Assembly: GCA_019635415.1 (NCBI GenBank)
Contig: JAHBZN010000003.1
Location: forward strand, 124,001 to 188,000
From: Ramlibacter sp.
GTDB lineage: Bacteria > Pseudomonadota > Gammaproteobacteria > Burkholderiales > Burkholderiaceae_C
DNA length: 64,000 nucleotides
Direction: 5' to 3'
In this document: positions 36,328 through 45,090 of the stretch, one piece after another
Numbering within the stretch: the stretch's first letter is position 1
Layout: each line of letters starts with the position of its first letter
Notes under the pieces: generated by a model
The model's database searches: none
Told to the model about the DNA's origin: nothing
The model's input: only the letters and a program-made list of their open reading frames with translations
Program-made: the position numbers and the translations under genes

Positions 36328-37107
36328 TTACATCAGGCCCTTGTACGAGCCGCCGTCAATCTGGATGTTCTGCCCGCAGATGAAGGACGCCTGCGTGCTG
36401 CACAGGAACGCGCACATGTCGGCGAACTCCTCGGTCGTGCCGAAGCGTTTGGCGGCGACCGTGTCGGCGAGCTTCTGGCGCGCCACGTCGTAGCTCGTGC
36501 CGTCCAGCCTGGCCTGGCGTTCGGTCAGGAACTGCTGGCGCGGCGTGTCGATGCGCTCGGGCAGCATGTTGTTGATCGTCACGTTGTCCACCACGGTCTC
36601 GGTGGAGATGGCCTTGCACACCGCGGTCAGCGCCGTGCGCGCCGAGGTGGACAGGCCCTGGTGCGCGCGCGGCGACTTGACCATGGCCGAGGTGATGTTG
36701 ACGATGCGGCCGAACCGGCGCTCGCGCATGCCGGGCAGCAGCGCGCGGATCATCAGCACGGGCGCCAGCATGTTGGACTCGAACGCCTCGAGGTACTGGT
36801 CGCGCCCCCAGTCCTGAAACTTGCCCGGCGCGGGGCCAGCGTTGTTGTTGACCAGGATGTCGGCGTCCGGGCAGGCGGCCACCAGCCTGGCGCGGCCCTC
36901 TTCGGTGGTGATGTCGGCCTGCACGGTCACCACCTCGGCGCCCGTGGCCTGGCGAATCTCCTCGGCCGCCGCGTCCAGCGTGGCCTGCGTGCGGCCGTTG
37001 ATGAACACCTTGACGCCCTCGCGGGCCAGCGCCAGCGCGCAGGCCTTGCCCAGGCCCTGCGACGAGGCGCAAACGATGGCCTTGCGGCCGGCAATGTGCA
37101 GATCCAT
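36328..37107 (-). CDS. SDR-family oxidoreductase
   Basis: The 259-residue short-chain dehydrogenase has the cofactor motif ASSQGLGKACALALAREG near residue 13 and NNNAGPAPG near residue 87. The usual catalytic YxxxK is replaced: the region reads SAMVKSPRAHQGLSTSARTALTAVCKAISTE, where the Tyr position is Ser or Thr. Catalysis may therefore differ or be lost. The gene diverges from hpaR with an operator-like palindrome between them, so it may belong to the aromatic pathway regulon, though it is not a standard hpa gene. GGAG precedes the start. Confidence 0.85.
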   Translation of the reverse strand: MDLHIAGRKAIVCASSQGLGKACALALAREGVKVFINGRTQATLDAAAEEIRQATGAEVVTVQADITTEEGRARLVAACPDADILVNNNAGPAPGKFQDWGRDQYLEAFESNMLAPVLMIRALLPGMRERRFGRIVNITSAMVKSPRAHQGLSTSARTALTAVCKAISTETVVDNVTINNMLPERIDTPRQQFLTERQARLDGTSYDVARQKLADTVAAKRFGTTEEFADMCAFLCSTQASFICGQNIQIDGGSYKGLM

Positions 37108-37167
37108 GTGAAGTCTCCTGGTGAGGGGTAACCCTGATGCCCCGGTCTCGACAGGGCATTCAAAATC

Positions 37168-37183
37168 ATTTAACCTATTAAAT
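37168..37183. promoter_or_regulatory. HpaR/MarR operator candidate
   Basis: ATTTAA (37168-37173), centre CCTA, TTAAAT (37178-37183) form a perfect palindrome in an A+T-rich patch of an otherwise G+C-rich region. It lies between the divergent SDR gene and hpaR, 14 to 29 bases before the proposed hpaR start. MarR-family proteins bind palindromes of this size, so repression of both directions is likely. Confidence 0.55.
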
Positions 37184-37196
37184 ATTCTGCCATGAC

Positions 37197-37688
37197 TTGA
37201 CCGACGTGACCATCCAGCCTTTCCAGCACCGCAACCTGCCCCGCCTGTTGCTTCAGGCGCGTGAAGCCGTGATGGCCCACACCCGCCCCAGCCTGCGCGC
37301 GCACGGCCTGTCCGACCAGCAGTGGCGCGTGCTGCGCGTGCTGGGCGAGCACGGCACGGTGGAAACCGGCCGGGTCGCGCGCGAGGCCTACATCCTCGGC
37401 CCCAGTCTGACCGGCGTGCTGGCGCGCATGGAGCGCGACGGCCTGATCGAGCGTGAACGCGACCCGGCCGACCAGCGGCGCACCGTGGTGCGCGCCACCG
37501 CGCGCGGCAAGCGGCTGGTGGCCAAGTTGTCCAGCACCGTCGAGACGCATTACCAGTGGATGGAGCAATCCATCGGCAAGGCCCGGCTGGACCAGCTCTA
37601 TGCGCTGCTGGACCTCGTGATCGCCCTGGAAGCGCCAGGCGACGACACCGAGCCCCAGGCCGACGAAGTCCAGGCCGAAGCGAACTGA
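37197..37688 (+). CDS. hpaR: Homoprotocatechuate regulon repressor HpaR (MarR family)
   Basis: The 163-residue protein matches HpaR along its length: LPRLLLQAREAVMAHTRPSLRAHGLSDQQWRVLRVLGEHG and the recognition region REAYILGPSLTGVLARMERDGLIERERDPADQRRTVV. HpaR represses the hpa meta-pathway genes until a pathway aromatic compound is bound. No ATG is available; TTG at 37197 or GTG at 37206 must serve as start and neither has a clear ribosome-binding site. It is the first gene of the hpa cluster. Confidence 0.9.
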   Translation: MTDVTIQPFQHRNLPRLLLQAREAVMAHTRPSLRAHGLSDQQWRVLRVLGEHGTVETGRVAREAYILGPSLTGVLARMERDGLIERERDPADQRRTVVRATARGKRLVAKLSSTVETHYQWMEQSIGKARLDQLYALLDLVIALEAPGDDTEPQADEVQAEAN

Positions 37689-37720
37689 TCCCCCCTTTTG
37701 AAGCTTTGCACAACCCCGCC

Positions 37721-39181
37721 ATGAATCGCATTGACCACCTGATCGCCGGCAAGCCGGTCGCGGCCGCCCGCTACTTTGAAACCGTGAACCCGGCCACCCA
37801 GGAAGTCCTGGCCGAAGTGGCCGAGGGCGGCGAGGCCGAGGTCCACGCTGCCGTCGCTGCCGCCAAGGACGCCTTCCCCAAATGGGCGGGCACGCCTGCG
37901 GCCGAGCGCGCAAAAATTGTGCGCAAGCTGGGCGACCTGATTGCCGCCCACGTGCCCGAGATCGCGCAGACCGAGACCAACGACTGCGGCCAGGTCATTG
38001 CACAAACCGGCAAGCAGCTGGTGCCGCGGGCCGCCGACAACTTCTACTACTTCGCCGAGATGTGCACGCGCGTCGACGGCCACACCTACCCCACGCCCAC
38101 CCACCTGAACTACACGCTGTTCCATCCGGTGGGCGTGTGCGCCCTCATCAGCCCCTGGAACGTGCCCTTCATGACCGCCACCTGGAAGGTCGCGCCCTGC
38201 CTGGCCTTTGGCAACACGGCCGTGCTCAAGATGAGCGAGCTGAGCCCGCTGACCGCCGCGCGCCTGGGCGAGCTGGCGCTGGAAGCCAGCATCCCGCCCG
38301 GCGTGCTGAACCTGGTGCACGGCTACGGCAAGGACGCGGGCGAGCCGCTGGTCAAGCACCCCGACGTACGCGCCATCTCCTTCACCGGCTCCACGGCCAC
38401 GGGCAACCGCATCGTGCAGCAGGCGGGGCTGAAGAAGTTCAGCATGGAGCTGGGCGGCAAGAGCCCCTTCGTGATCTTCGACGACGCCGACCTGGACCGC
38501 GCGCTCGATGCCGCCGTATTCATGATCTTCAGCAACAACGGCGAGCGCTGCACGGCGGGCAGCCGCATCCTGGTGCAGCAGAGCATCTACGCCGACTTCG
38601 CCGCGAAGTTCGCCGCACGCGCGAAGAAGATCACCGTGGGCGACCCGCTCGATGAGAAGACCATCATCGGCCCCATGGTCAGTCAGGGCCACCTGGCCAA
38701 GGTGCGCAGCTACATCGAGCTGGGCCCCAAGGAAGGCGCGACGATGCTGTGCGGCGGCCTGGGCCAGCCCGACCTGCCCGACCGCGTGAAGAAAGGCAAC
38801 TACGTGCTGCCCACGGTGTTCGCCGACGTGGACAACCGCATGCGCATTGCGCAGGAAGAGATCTTCGGGCCCGTCGCCTGCCTGATCCCGTTCAAGGACG
38901 AGGCTGATGCGATCCGCCTGGCCAACGACATCCAGTACGGCCTGTCCAGCTACGTCTGGACCGAGAACCTGGGCCGCGCCCACCGCGTGGCCGCGGCGGT
39001 GGAAGCCGGCATGTGCTTCGTCAACAGCCAGAACGTGCGCGACCTGCGGCAGCCCTTTGGCGGCACCAAGGCATCGGGCACCGGGCGCGAAGGGGGCACC
39101 TGGAGCTACGAGGTGTTCTGCGAACCCAAGAACGTGGCGGTGTCTTTGGGGTCGCATCACATTCCGCATTGGGGGGTTTAG
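37721..39181 (+). CDS. hpaE: 5-carboxymethyl-2-hydroxymuconate semialdehyde dehydrogenase
   Basis: The 486-residue NAD-dependent aldehyde dehydrogenase oxidises the ring-cleavage product CHMS to the corresponding acid. Aldehyde dehydrogenase motifs are visible: PWNVPFMTATWKVAPCLAFGNT, FTGSTATGNRIV, MELGGKSPFVIFDDAD and the catalytic Cys in NNGERCTAGSRI near residue 280. The start MNRIDHLIAGKPV at 37721 matches HpaE. It follows hpaR by 32 bp and precedes a 345-bp gap with stem-loop repeats. Confidence 0.95.
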   Translation: MNRIDHLIAGKPVAAARYFETVNPATQEVLAEVAEGGEAEVHAAVAAAKDAFPKWAGTPAAERAKIVRKLGDLIAAHVPEIAQTETNDCGQVIAQTGKQLVPRAADNFYYFAEMCTRVDGHTYPTPTHLNYTLFHPVGVCALISPWNVPFMTATWKVAPCLAFGNTAVLKMSELSPLTAARLGELALEASIPPGVLNLVHGYGKDAGEPLVKHPDVRAISFTGSTATGNRIVQQAGLKKFSMELGGKSPFVIFDDADLDRALDAAVFMIFSNNGERCTAGSRILVQQSIYADFAAKFAARAKKITVGDPLDEKTIIGPMVSQGHLAKVRSYIELGPKEGATMLCGGLGQPDLPDRVKKGNYVLPTVFADVDNRMRIAQEEIFGPVACLIPFKDEADAIRLANDIQYGLSSYVWTENLGRAHRVAAAVEAGMCFVNSQNVRDLRQPFGGTKASGTGREGGTWSYEVFCEPKNVAVSLGSHHIPHWGV

Positions 39182-39216
39182 GTTGCTCTCCGCTGTTTCA
39201 CTCCTACTTTGTCGCG

Positions 39217-39322
39217 GGAACAGGCGGGCGGGGTGCCCTGCTCCGCTCATGTCCCCCGGATTGGGCCTTGCCCAATCCTCCTCCTTTACTTCGCTGCGCA
39301 GGGCACCCCACCCACCAGTTCC
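39217..39322. repeat. Large stem-loop repeat, copy A
   Basis: The outer arms start at GGAAC (39217) and end at GTTCC (39322) and include the perfect pair GGGTGCCCTG (39231-39240) with CAGGGCACCC (39299-39308). Inside, GGATTGGG (39258-39265) pairs with CCCAATCC (39271-39278). The unit shares TCCGCTCATGTCC and TTTACTTCGCTGCG with copy B, which lies in the opposite orientation. The 78-bp inner part has the same length in both copies. Confidence 0.8.
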
Positions 39323-39372
39323 TGCCAGTTATGACCTGCACGCCAACGTCAGCGCACACGCCATCCGCCGCA

Positions 39373-39482
39373 GCGGGTTGGCGGTGGCGGGTGCCTGCCG
39401 CAGCGAAGTAAAGGGGGAGACAACGGCGCAGCCGTTGGCGGAGGACATGAGCGGAGGCAGGCACCCGTCGCCGCCAACCCGC
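39373..39482. repeat. Large stem-loop repeat, copy B (inverted)
   Basis: Arms of about 26 bp (39373-39398 and 39457-39482) differ at only a couple of positions. They include the perfect pair GGGTGCCTGC (39389-39398) with GCAGGCACCC (39457-39466). Inside, CAACGGC (39421-39427) pairs with GCCGTTG (39431-39437). Compared with copy A, both arms have changed together, so base pairing is kept while sequence differs. Confidence 0.8.
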
Positions 39483-39526
39483 GGAGCAAAAGCCAAAGCA
39501 GAAGCAAAGGCAACAGGAGCACAACC

Positions 39527-40453
39527 ATGGGCAAACTAGCACTGGCCGCCAAGATCACCCACGTCCCGTCCATGTACCTGAGCGAGCTGGACGGCCCGCG
39601 CAAGGGCACGCGGCAGGACGCGATTGACGGGCACCTGGAAATCGACCGGCGCTGCCGCGAAGCCGGTGTGGACACCATCGTCGTGTTCGACACGCACTGG
39701 CTCGTCAACGCGAACTACCACATCAATTGCGCACCGCATTTCAAGGGCCTGTACACCAGCAACGAACTGCCGCACTTCATCAGCAACATGGGCTTTGAGT
39801 TTCCGGGCAACCCGGCGCTGGGCCAACTGCTGGCCAGGGTGTGCAACGACTGGAACGTGGAGACGCTGGCCCACGACGCCACCACGCTCAACCCCGAGTA
39901 CGGCACGCTGGTGCCCATGCGCTACATGAACACCGACCAGCACTACAAGGTCGTGTCGGTGTCCGCGCTGTGCCAGGCCCACTACCTGAACGACAGCGCG
40001 CGCCTGGGCTGGGCCATCCGCCGCGCGATCGAGGACGAGTACGACGGCACGGTGGCGATTTTTGCCAGCGGCTCGCTGAGCCACCGCTTTGCGCAGAACG
40101 GCCTGGCGCCGGAATACGGCTTCAAGATCTGGAGCCCGTTCCTGGAACAGCTGGACCGCAACGTGGTGAACATGTGGGAAAGCGCGCAGTGGAAGGACTT
40201 CTGCACCATGCTGCCCGAGTACGCCGCCAAGGGCCACGGCGAAGGCTTCATGCACGACACCGCCATGCTGCTGGGCGCCCTGGGCTGGTCCGACTATGAC
40301 GGCCGGGCCGAGGTGGTGACGCCCTACTTCGGCGCCTCGGGCACAGGCCAGATCAACGTGGTCTTCCCGGTGACGCCGCAGACCGGCGCCGCGATCCCCG
40401 CGGCCCAGGCCTCGTCCGCGCAGGGCTACACCAACGTCAACCAGCGGCTCTGA
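39527..40453 (+). CDS. hpaD: 3,4-dihydroxyphenylacetate 2,3-dioxygenase
   Basis: The 308-residue LigB-type extradiol dioxygenase opens the ring of homoprotocatechuate. Family features are KITHVPSMYLSELDGPRKGTRQDAIDGH, FDTHWLVNANYHINCAPHFKGLYTSNELPHFI and SGSLSHRFAQNG, with several His for the Fe(II) site. It ends TNVNQRL. The ATG at 39527 follows an AACAGGAG sequence. It is separated from hpaE by two stem-loop repeats, so its expression may be set apart from hpaE. Confidence 0.95.
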   Translation: MGKLALAAKITHVPSMYLSELDGPRKGTRQDAIDGHLEIDRRCREAGVDTIVVFDTHWLVNANYHINCAPHFKGLYTSNELPHFISNMGFEFPGNPALGQLLARVCNDWNVETLAHDATTLNPEYGTLVPMRYMNTDQHYKVVSVSALCQAHYLNDSARLGWAIRRAIEDEYDGTVAIFASGSLSHRFAQNGLAPEYGFKIWSPFLEQLDRNVVNMWESAQWKDFCTMLPEYAAKGHGEGFMHDTAMLLGALGWSDYDGRAEVVTPYFGASGTGQINVVFPVTPQTGAAIPAAQASSAQGYTNVNQRL

Positions 40454-40465
40454 ACGGGCTCACGC

Positions 40466-40873
40466 ATGCCGCACCTCGTCATCCTCTACACCCCCAATGT
40501 CGATGCGCTGACCGACATGGCCGTGTTGTGCCGTTCGCTGGCCGACGCCATGCTGGCCGTGCGCGACGACGACGGCCGGCAGGTGTTCCCCACCGGGGGC
40601 ACGCGCGTGCTGGCCTACCCGGCAGCGCACTACGCCGTGGCCGACGGCCAGCGCGACTACGCGTTCGTCTACCTGAACCTCCGCATGGGCAGCGGCCGCT
40701 CTGATGCTACAAAAAAGAGAGCTGGTGATGCCCTGCTAGCAAGGGCTACAGCCTATTTTGATCCTGTGATGATGCAAAACCTCATCGGCATCACCGTGCA
40801 GGTGGACGAAAGCCCCGGCCAGGTCTACGACGGCAAGCACAGCAATCTCCACCCCCTGTTCAACAAGAATTGA
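40466..40873 (+). CDS. hpaF: 5-carboxymethyl-2-hydroxymuconate delta-isomerase
   Basis: The 135-residue protein belongs to the CHMI/tautomerase family. Pro2 after the initiator Met ([11 protein letters not shown]) is the catalytic base. The motif [20 protein letters not shown] matches the family. The next 19 residues (about 81-99) are coded by a 57-nt repeat. Total length stays near the usual 126 or so, which suggests the repeat replaced rather than lengthened the helix there. It starts 12 bp after hpaD. Confidence 0.9.
   Translation: MPHLVILYTPNVDALTDMAVLCRSLADAMLAVRDDDGRQVFPTGGTRVLAYPAAHYAVADGQRDYAFVYLNLRMGSGRSDATKKRAGDALLARATAYFDPVMMQNLIGITVQVDESPGQVYDGKHSNLHPLFNKN
40706..40762 (+). repeat. 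57-nt repeat inside hpaF
   Basis: The unit begins GCTACA and ends TTTTGAT, with core AGCAAGGGCT. hpaF reads it in frame as 19 residues containing [18 protein letters not shown] and AGGGC inside it could pair. It shares all invariant columns with the other five units. Confidence 0.85.
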
Positions 40874-40875
40874 CC

Positions 40876-41676
40876 ATGCTCAGCCCCGAAATCATTGCCA
40901 GTCTCGCCGCCGAGCTGCACCAGAGCGAGAAGACCCGCATCCAGGTGGAGCACTTCTCTCGCCGCTACCCGGCCATGACCATCGAGGACGGCTACGCCGT
41001 CTCCCGCGAGTGGATGAAGCTCAAGCGCGCCGAGGGGCGCATCGTGCGCGGCCACAAAATCGGCCTGACCTCCCGCGCCATGCAGATCTCCAGCCAGATC
41101 GACGAGCCCGATTACGGCACGTTGCTCGATGACATGTTCTTCGAGCCGGGCGATATCCCCACGGCGCGCTTCATCGCGCCGCGCGTGGAGGTGGAACTCG
41201 CCTTCGTGCTCAAGAAGAAGCTTGAAGGCGGCAAGGTGAGCGTGGACGAGGTGCTGGACGCCACCGAATACGTCACTCCCGCCATCGAGATCATCGACGC
41301 GCGCATCGAGCAGTTCGACCGCCACACCAAGGTCATGCGCAAGGTGTACGACACCATCAGCGACAACGCCGCCAACGCCGGCATCGTGCTGGGCGGCAAC
41401 CCGGTGGCCCCCCGCTCGGTGGACCTGCCCTGGTGCGGCGCCATCCTGCGCCAGAACGGCATGGTCGAGGAAACCGGCCTGGCCGCCGGGGTGCAGGGCC
41501 ACCCCGCCATCGGCGTGGCCTGGCTGGCCATGAAGCTGGCTCCCTGGGGCGAGTACCTGGAAGCCGGTGAAGTGGTGCTGGCGGGTTCCTTCACCCGCCC
41601 CGTGGCCGCGCGCGCCGGCGATGCCTTCGAGGCCGACTACGGCGCGCTGGGCCGTTTTGAATTCAAGTTTGTCTAA
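40876..41676 (+). CDS. hpaH: 2-oxo-hepta-3-ene-1,7-dioate hydratase
   Basis: The 266-residue hydratase of the FAH-like/MhpD family adds water to the diene intermediate of the pathway. Motifs: [61 protein letters not shown] and [17 protein letters not shown], in which the Glu residues bind Mg. The ATG at 40876 lies 2 bp after the hpaF stop. A TTG at 40870 is a less likely start. It is cotranscribed with hpaD, hpaF and hpaI. Confidence 0.95.
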   Translation: MLSPEIIASLAAELHQSEKTRIQVEHFSRRYPAMTIEDGYAVSREWMKLKRAEGRIVRGHKIGLTSRAMQISSQIDEPDYGTLLDDMFFEPGDIPTARFIAPRVEVELAFVLKKKLEGGKVSVDEVLDATEYVTPAIEIIDARIEQFDRHTKVMRKVYDTISDNAANAGIVLGGNPVAPRSVDLPWCGAILRQNGMVEETGLAAGVQGHPAIGVAWLAMKLAPWGEYLEAGEVVLAGSFTRPVAARAGDAFEADYGALGRFEFKFV

Positions 41677-41684
41677 GGGCTTTC

Positions 41685-42506
41685 ATGCAAACCCCCCTCA
41701 ATCCCTTCAAGCAGGCGCTGGCTGGCAAGCGCCCCCAGATCGGCCTGTGGCTCAGCCTGGCCGACCACTACGCCACCGAGATCTGCGCCGGCGCGGGCTT
41801 TGACTGGCTGCTGATCGATGGCGAGCACGCGCCCAATGACCTGCGCACCACGCTGCAGCAGGCGCAGACCATCGCCGCCTATCCGGGCAGTCACGCCATC
41901 GCGCGGCTGCCCATGGGCCACGGCCACGTGGGCCAGGCGCTCATCAAGCAGTACCTGGACATCGGTCTGCAGACGCTCCTGATCCCCATGGTCGACACGG
42001 CGGCGCAGGCCGCGGAAATCGTGCGCTGCGCGCGCTACCCGCAGGACGATGGCCAGGGCGGCATCCGCGGCATGGCGGGGGCCCGCGCCTCACGCTGGGG
42101 GCGCATTGCGCGCTACGCCCACGAGGCCAACGCCCAGACCTGCCTGCTGCTGCAGGTGGAGACACGCACCGCGCTGGGCAACCTCGATGCCATCGCCGCC
42201 ACCGACGGCGTGGACGGCGTGTTCATCGGGCCGGCCGACCTGTCGGCCTCCATGGGCCATGTGGGCAACCCCGGGCACCCCGAAGTGCAGGACGCGATCG
42301 CAGACGGTATCGCGCGCATCCTGCGCGCGGGCAAGGCACCGGGCATCCTGGCCACCGACGAAGCGCTGGCGCGCAAATACCTGGAGATGGGCGCGCTGTT
42401 CGTGGCGGTGGGCCTGGACACCAACCTGCTGGTGCGCGCCACCACGGCCCTGGCCGGCGCGTTCAAGTCGGGTGTGCAGGGCGTGGCCCCCAGCAAGACG
42501 TACTGA
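41685..42506 (+). CDS. hpaI: 4-hydroxy-2-oxoheptanedioate aldolase
   Basis: The 273-residue class II pyruvate aldolase cleaves the pathway product to pyruvate and succinic semialdehyde. Motifs: [33 protein letters not shown], the metal-binding Glu in [15 protein letters not shown], and [15 protein letters not shown]. The start at 41685 lies 8 bp after hpaH. Length is typical (E. coli HpaI about 262). It is the last recognised hpa gene in the window. Confidence 0.95.
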   Translation: MQTPLNPFKQALAGKRPQIGLWLSLADHYATEICAGAGFDWLLIDGEHAPNDLRTTLQQAQTIAAYPGSHAIARLPMGHGHVGQALIKQYLDIGLQTLLIPMVDTAAQAAEIVRCARYPQDDGQGGIRGMAGARASRWGRIARYAHEANAQTCLLLQVETRTALGNLDAIAATDGVDGVFIGPADLSASMGHVGNPGHPEVQDAIADGIARILRAGKAPGILATDEALARKYLEMGALFVAVGLDTNLLVRATTALAGAFKSGVQGVAPSKTY

Positions 42507-42521
42507 ATCGACCCCGCCGCC

Positions 42522-44258
42522 ATGACCGACACCCCCCGCAGATTTCGATCCGCCACGCTCTACGAGGGCACCATCCGCGCCACCACGCGCAGCTTCCTGC
42601 ACGCCCTGGGCCAGGACGAGGACGACATCGCCCGGCCGCACATCGGCGTGTTCCACACCGGCGGCGAGATGAGCCCGTGCAACCTGAACCTGCGCGACCA
42701 GGCCCAGCACGCCAAGACCGGCATCTACGCAGCCGGCGGCACCCCACATGAGTGCCCTGTGGTGTCCGTGAGCGACGGGCTGACCATGGCGCATTCGGGC
42801 ATGCGCTTCTCGCTGATCTCGCGCGAGCTGATCGCCGACAGCGTCGAGGCCTCCACGCGCGGGCACCAGTGGGACGGCGTCTTTGCCGTTGGCGCCTGCG
42901 ACAAGAACCTGCCCGGCCTGATGATGGGCATCGTGCGCTGCAACGTGCCCGGTGTGTTCGTGCACGGTGGCTCGGCCCTGCCGGGCCAGATGCCGGGGCC
43001 CTACACGCCCACGAGCCGGGGCCGCGACCTCAACGTGGTCGACACCTACGAAACCATTGGCAAGGTGCTGGCCGGCGACGCCACGCCCGACGACCTGGCC
43101 GCCATCAGCCAGGCCTGCCTGCCCACGGCCGGCGCCTGCGCGGGACAGTTCACCGCCAACACCATGGGCATGGTGGGCGAAGCCCTGGGCCTGTCCCCCA
43201 TCGGCTCGAGCATGGTGCCGGCGGTGTTCAGCGAACGGGCGCCGCTGATGCGCCGCGCCGCGCGCACGCTGATGGCCGCCGTGATGGGCGAGGCCCCGCT
43301 GCCGCGCGACATCGTGACGCGCAAGGCGCTGGAGAACGCCTGCGCCGTGGTGTCGGCCACCGGCGGCTCGACCAACGCGGCCCTGCACATCCCGGCCATC
43401 GCGCACGAGGCCGGCATTGCCTTCCACCTGGATGACGTGGCCGAAGTGTTCGCGCGCACACCGCTGATCGGCGACCTGCGCCCCGGCGGCAAGTACCTGG
43501 CGCGCGACGTGCACTACATCGGCGGTGCGCAGGTGGTGATGCAGGAGCTGCTCAGGGGCGGCTTCCTGCACGGCGACGCACTCACCTTCACCGGCCGGAC
43601 CCTGGCCGAGGAACTGCAGGGCGCCAACGCACCCGACGGCGAAGTGGTGCGCCCCATTGCGCAGGCCCTGAGCCGCGACGGCGGACTGGCCGTGCTCAAG
43701 GGCAACCTCTGTCCGGACGGTGCGCTGCTCAAGACCGCCGGCCTGGGAACGCTGGTGCACAGCGGGCCGGCCCGCGTGTTCGAGTGCGAGGAGGAGGCCC
43801 AGACCGCCGTGCAGAACATGCACTACCAGCCGGGTGACGTGATCGTCATCCGCAACGAAGGGCCGCGCGGCAGCCCCGGCATGCGCGAGATGCTCGGCAT
43901 CACTGCGCTGCTGTACGGCCAGGGCATGGGCGACAAGGTGGCGCTGCTGACCGACGGCCGCTTCTCGGGTGCGACGCGCGGCCTGTGCATCGGCTACGCC
44001 GGCCCCGAGGCCGCCGAAGGCGGACCCCTGGCCGCATTGCGCGACGGTGACATGGTGCACATCGACGCACGGCCCGGCGCGCGCAGCATCCGCGTGGAAC
44101 TGACCCCGGAAGAAATACAGGCGCGCCTCGCCAACAGGGCTCCCCGCCCTGCCCCGCGCGGCGGCCTGCTGGAGAAATACGCCGCCACGGTGCGCCCGGG
44201 CCATCAGGGCGCCGTCACCCATTCGGGTGGCGTCGTGTGGCTGCGCGACGAGAGCTGA
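42522..44258 (+). CDS. IlvD/Edd-family dehydratase
   Basis: The 578-residue Fe-S dehydratase has the three conserved Cys at about residues 53 (EMSPCNLNL), 126 (GACDKNLPG) and 206 (TAGACAGQF). It resembles dihydroxy-acid dehydratase IlvD, which acts in branched-chain amino acid synthesis, but sugar-acid dehydratases share these motifs. It starts 15 bp after hpaI and is followed by a class II aldolase family gene and a ketopantoate-reductase-like gene. A role in a sugar-acid or aromatic side pathway is therefore as likely as a housekeeping IlvD. Confidence 0.85.
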   Translation: MTDTPRRFRSATLYEGTIRATTRSFLHALGQDEDDIARPHIGVFHTGGEMSPCNLNLRDQAQHAKTGIYAAGGTPHECPVVSVSDGLTMAHSGMRFSLISRELIADSVEASTRGHQWDGVFAVGACDKNLPGLMMGIVRCNVPGVFVHGGSALPGQMPGPYTPTSRGRDLNVVDTYETIGKVLAGDATPDDLAAISQACLPTAGACAGQFTANTMGMVGEALGLSPIGSSMVPAVFSERAPLMRRAARTLMAAVMGEAPLPRDIVTRKALENACAVVSATGGSTNAALHIPAIAHEAGIAFHLDDVAEVFARTPLIGDLRPGGKYLARDVHYIGGAQVVMQELLRGGFLHGDALTFTGRTLAEELQGANAPDGEVVRPIAQALSRDGGLAVLKGNLCPDGALLKTAGLGTLVHSGPARVFECEEEAQTAVQNMHYQPGDVIVIRNEGPRGSPGMREMLGITALLYGQGMGDKVALLTDGRFSGATRGLCIGYAGPEAAEGGPLAALRDGDMVHIDARPGARSIRVELTPEEIQARLANRAPRPAPRGGLLEKYAATVRPGHQGAVTHSGGVVWLRDES

Positions 44259-44273
44259 AACCAAGGAGACCCC

Positions 44274-45047
44274 ATGAGTGCTGTCCTCAAAACCACCCCC
44301 GCCATGCATCCCGACGAGTGGGCCGCGCGCGTGCAGCTGGCGGCGTGCTACCGCATCTTCGACATGCTCGGCTGGACCGAGATGATCTACAACCACATCA
44401 CTGTGCGCCTGCCCGGGAGTGTGAGCGGCACCGCCAAGCAGTTCCTGATCAACCCCTTCGGCCTGCACTACAGCGAAGTCACCGCCAGCAACCTGCTGAA
44501 GATCGACATCCAGGGCAACAAGCTGGACGACAACCCCTGGCCGGTCAACCCCGCGGGCTTCACCATCCACGCCGCCATCCACGACAACGTGGATGGCGCG
44601 CACTGCGTGATGCACACCCACACCACCAACGGACTGGCCGTGGCCTGCACGCAGGGCGGGCTGGCGCAAAACAATTTCTATTCGGCCCAGCTCGACGGCA
44701 TGGTGGCGTACCACGACTTCGAGGGCATCACCGTGCACGCCGACGAGGCCCCCCGCCTGCTGGCCAGCATGGGCAACAAGCCGCTGCTGATCCTGCGCAA
44801 CCATGGCCTGCTGGCCTGCGGCGAAACGCTGCCGCTCACGCTGGTGCGCCTGTGGACACTGCAGCGGGCCTGCGACATCCAGGTCACGCAGGCGGCGCTG
44901 GGACCGGCGATCCCGGTGTCCGAGGCCGTGGCGCGCAAGACCACGCACGACTCATTCCAGTTCGACGCCCGGTTCGGCGCGGGCCAGGACGTGTTCGACG
45001 CCCTGGTGCGCCGCGTCGACCGGATCGACGACAGCTATAAAAACTAG
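44274..45047 (+). CDS. Class II aldolase/adducin family protein
   Basis: The 257-residue protein has the class II aldolase pattern: YRIFDMLGWTEMIYNHITVRLP, FLINPFGLHYSEVTASNLLKID and the metal site HTHTTNGLAVA near residue 115, with a further NHGLLACG near residue 178. The family includes sugar-phosphate aldolases and decarboxylases. AAGGAG precedes the ATG. The last residues and TAG stop lie inside a 57-nt repeat, so the C-terminus may be altered. Substrate unknown. Confidence 0.88.
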   Translation: MSAVLKTTPAMHPDEWAARVQLAACYRIFDMLGWTEMIYNHITVRLPGSVSGTAKQFLINPFGLHYSEVTASNLLKIDIQGNKLDDNPWPVNPAGFTIHAAIHDNVDGAHCVMHTHTTNGLAVACTQGGLAQNNFYSAQLDGMVAYHDFEGITVHADEAPRLLASMGNKPLLILRNHGLLACGETLPLTLVRLWTLQRACDIQVTQAALGPAIPVSEAVARKTTHDSFQFDARFGAGQDVFDALVRRVDRIDDSYKN

Positions 45048-45090
45048 AGCAAACAATGCCCAACGGGCAAGGACTGGAGTCACTTTTGAT
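45034..45090 (+). repeat. 57-nt repeat at aldolase/reductase junction
   Basis: The unit begins GCTATA and ends TTTTGAT with core GGCAAGGACT. It carries the TAG stop of the class II aldolase family gene (45045-45047) and a GGAG (45076-45079) that is placed as ribosome-binding site for the TTG start of the next gene at 45086. It shares the invariant columns with the other five units. Confidence 0.85.

Noticed and set aside
42090..44948. 952-codon minus-strand frame opposite the dehydratase and aldolase
   Set aside because: His/Gly/Ala-rich shadow of strongly supported plus-strand genes.
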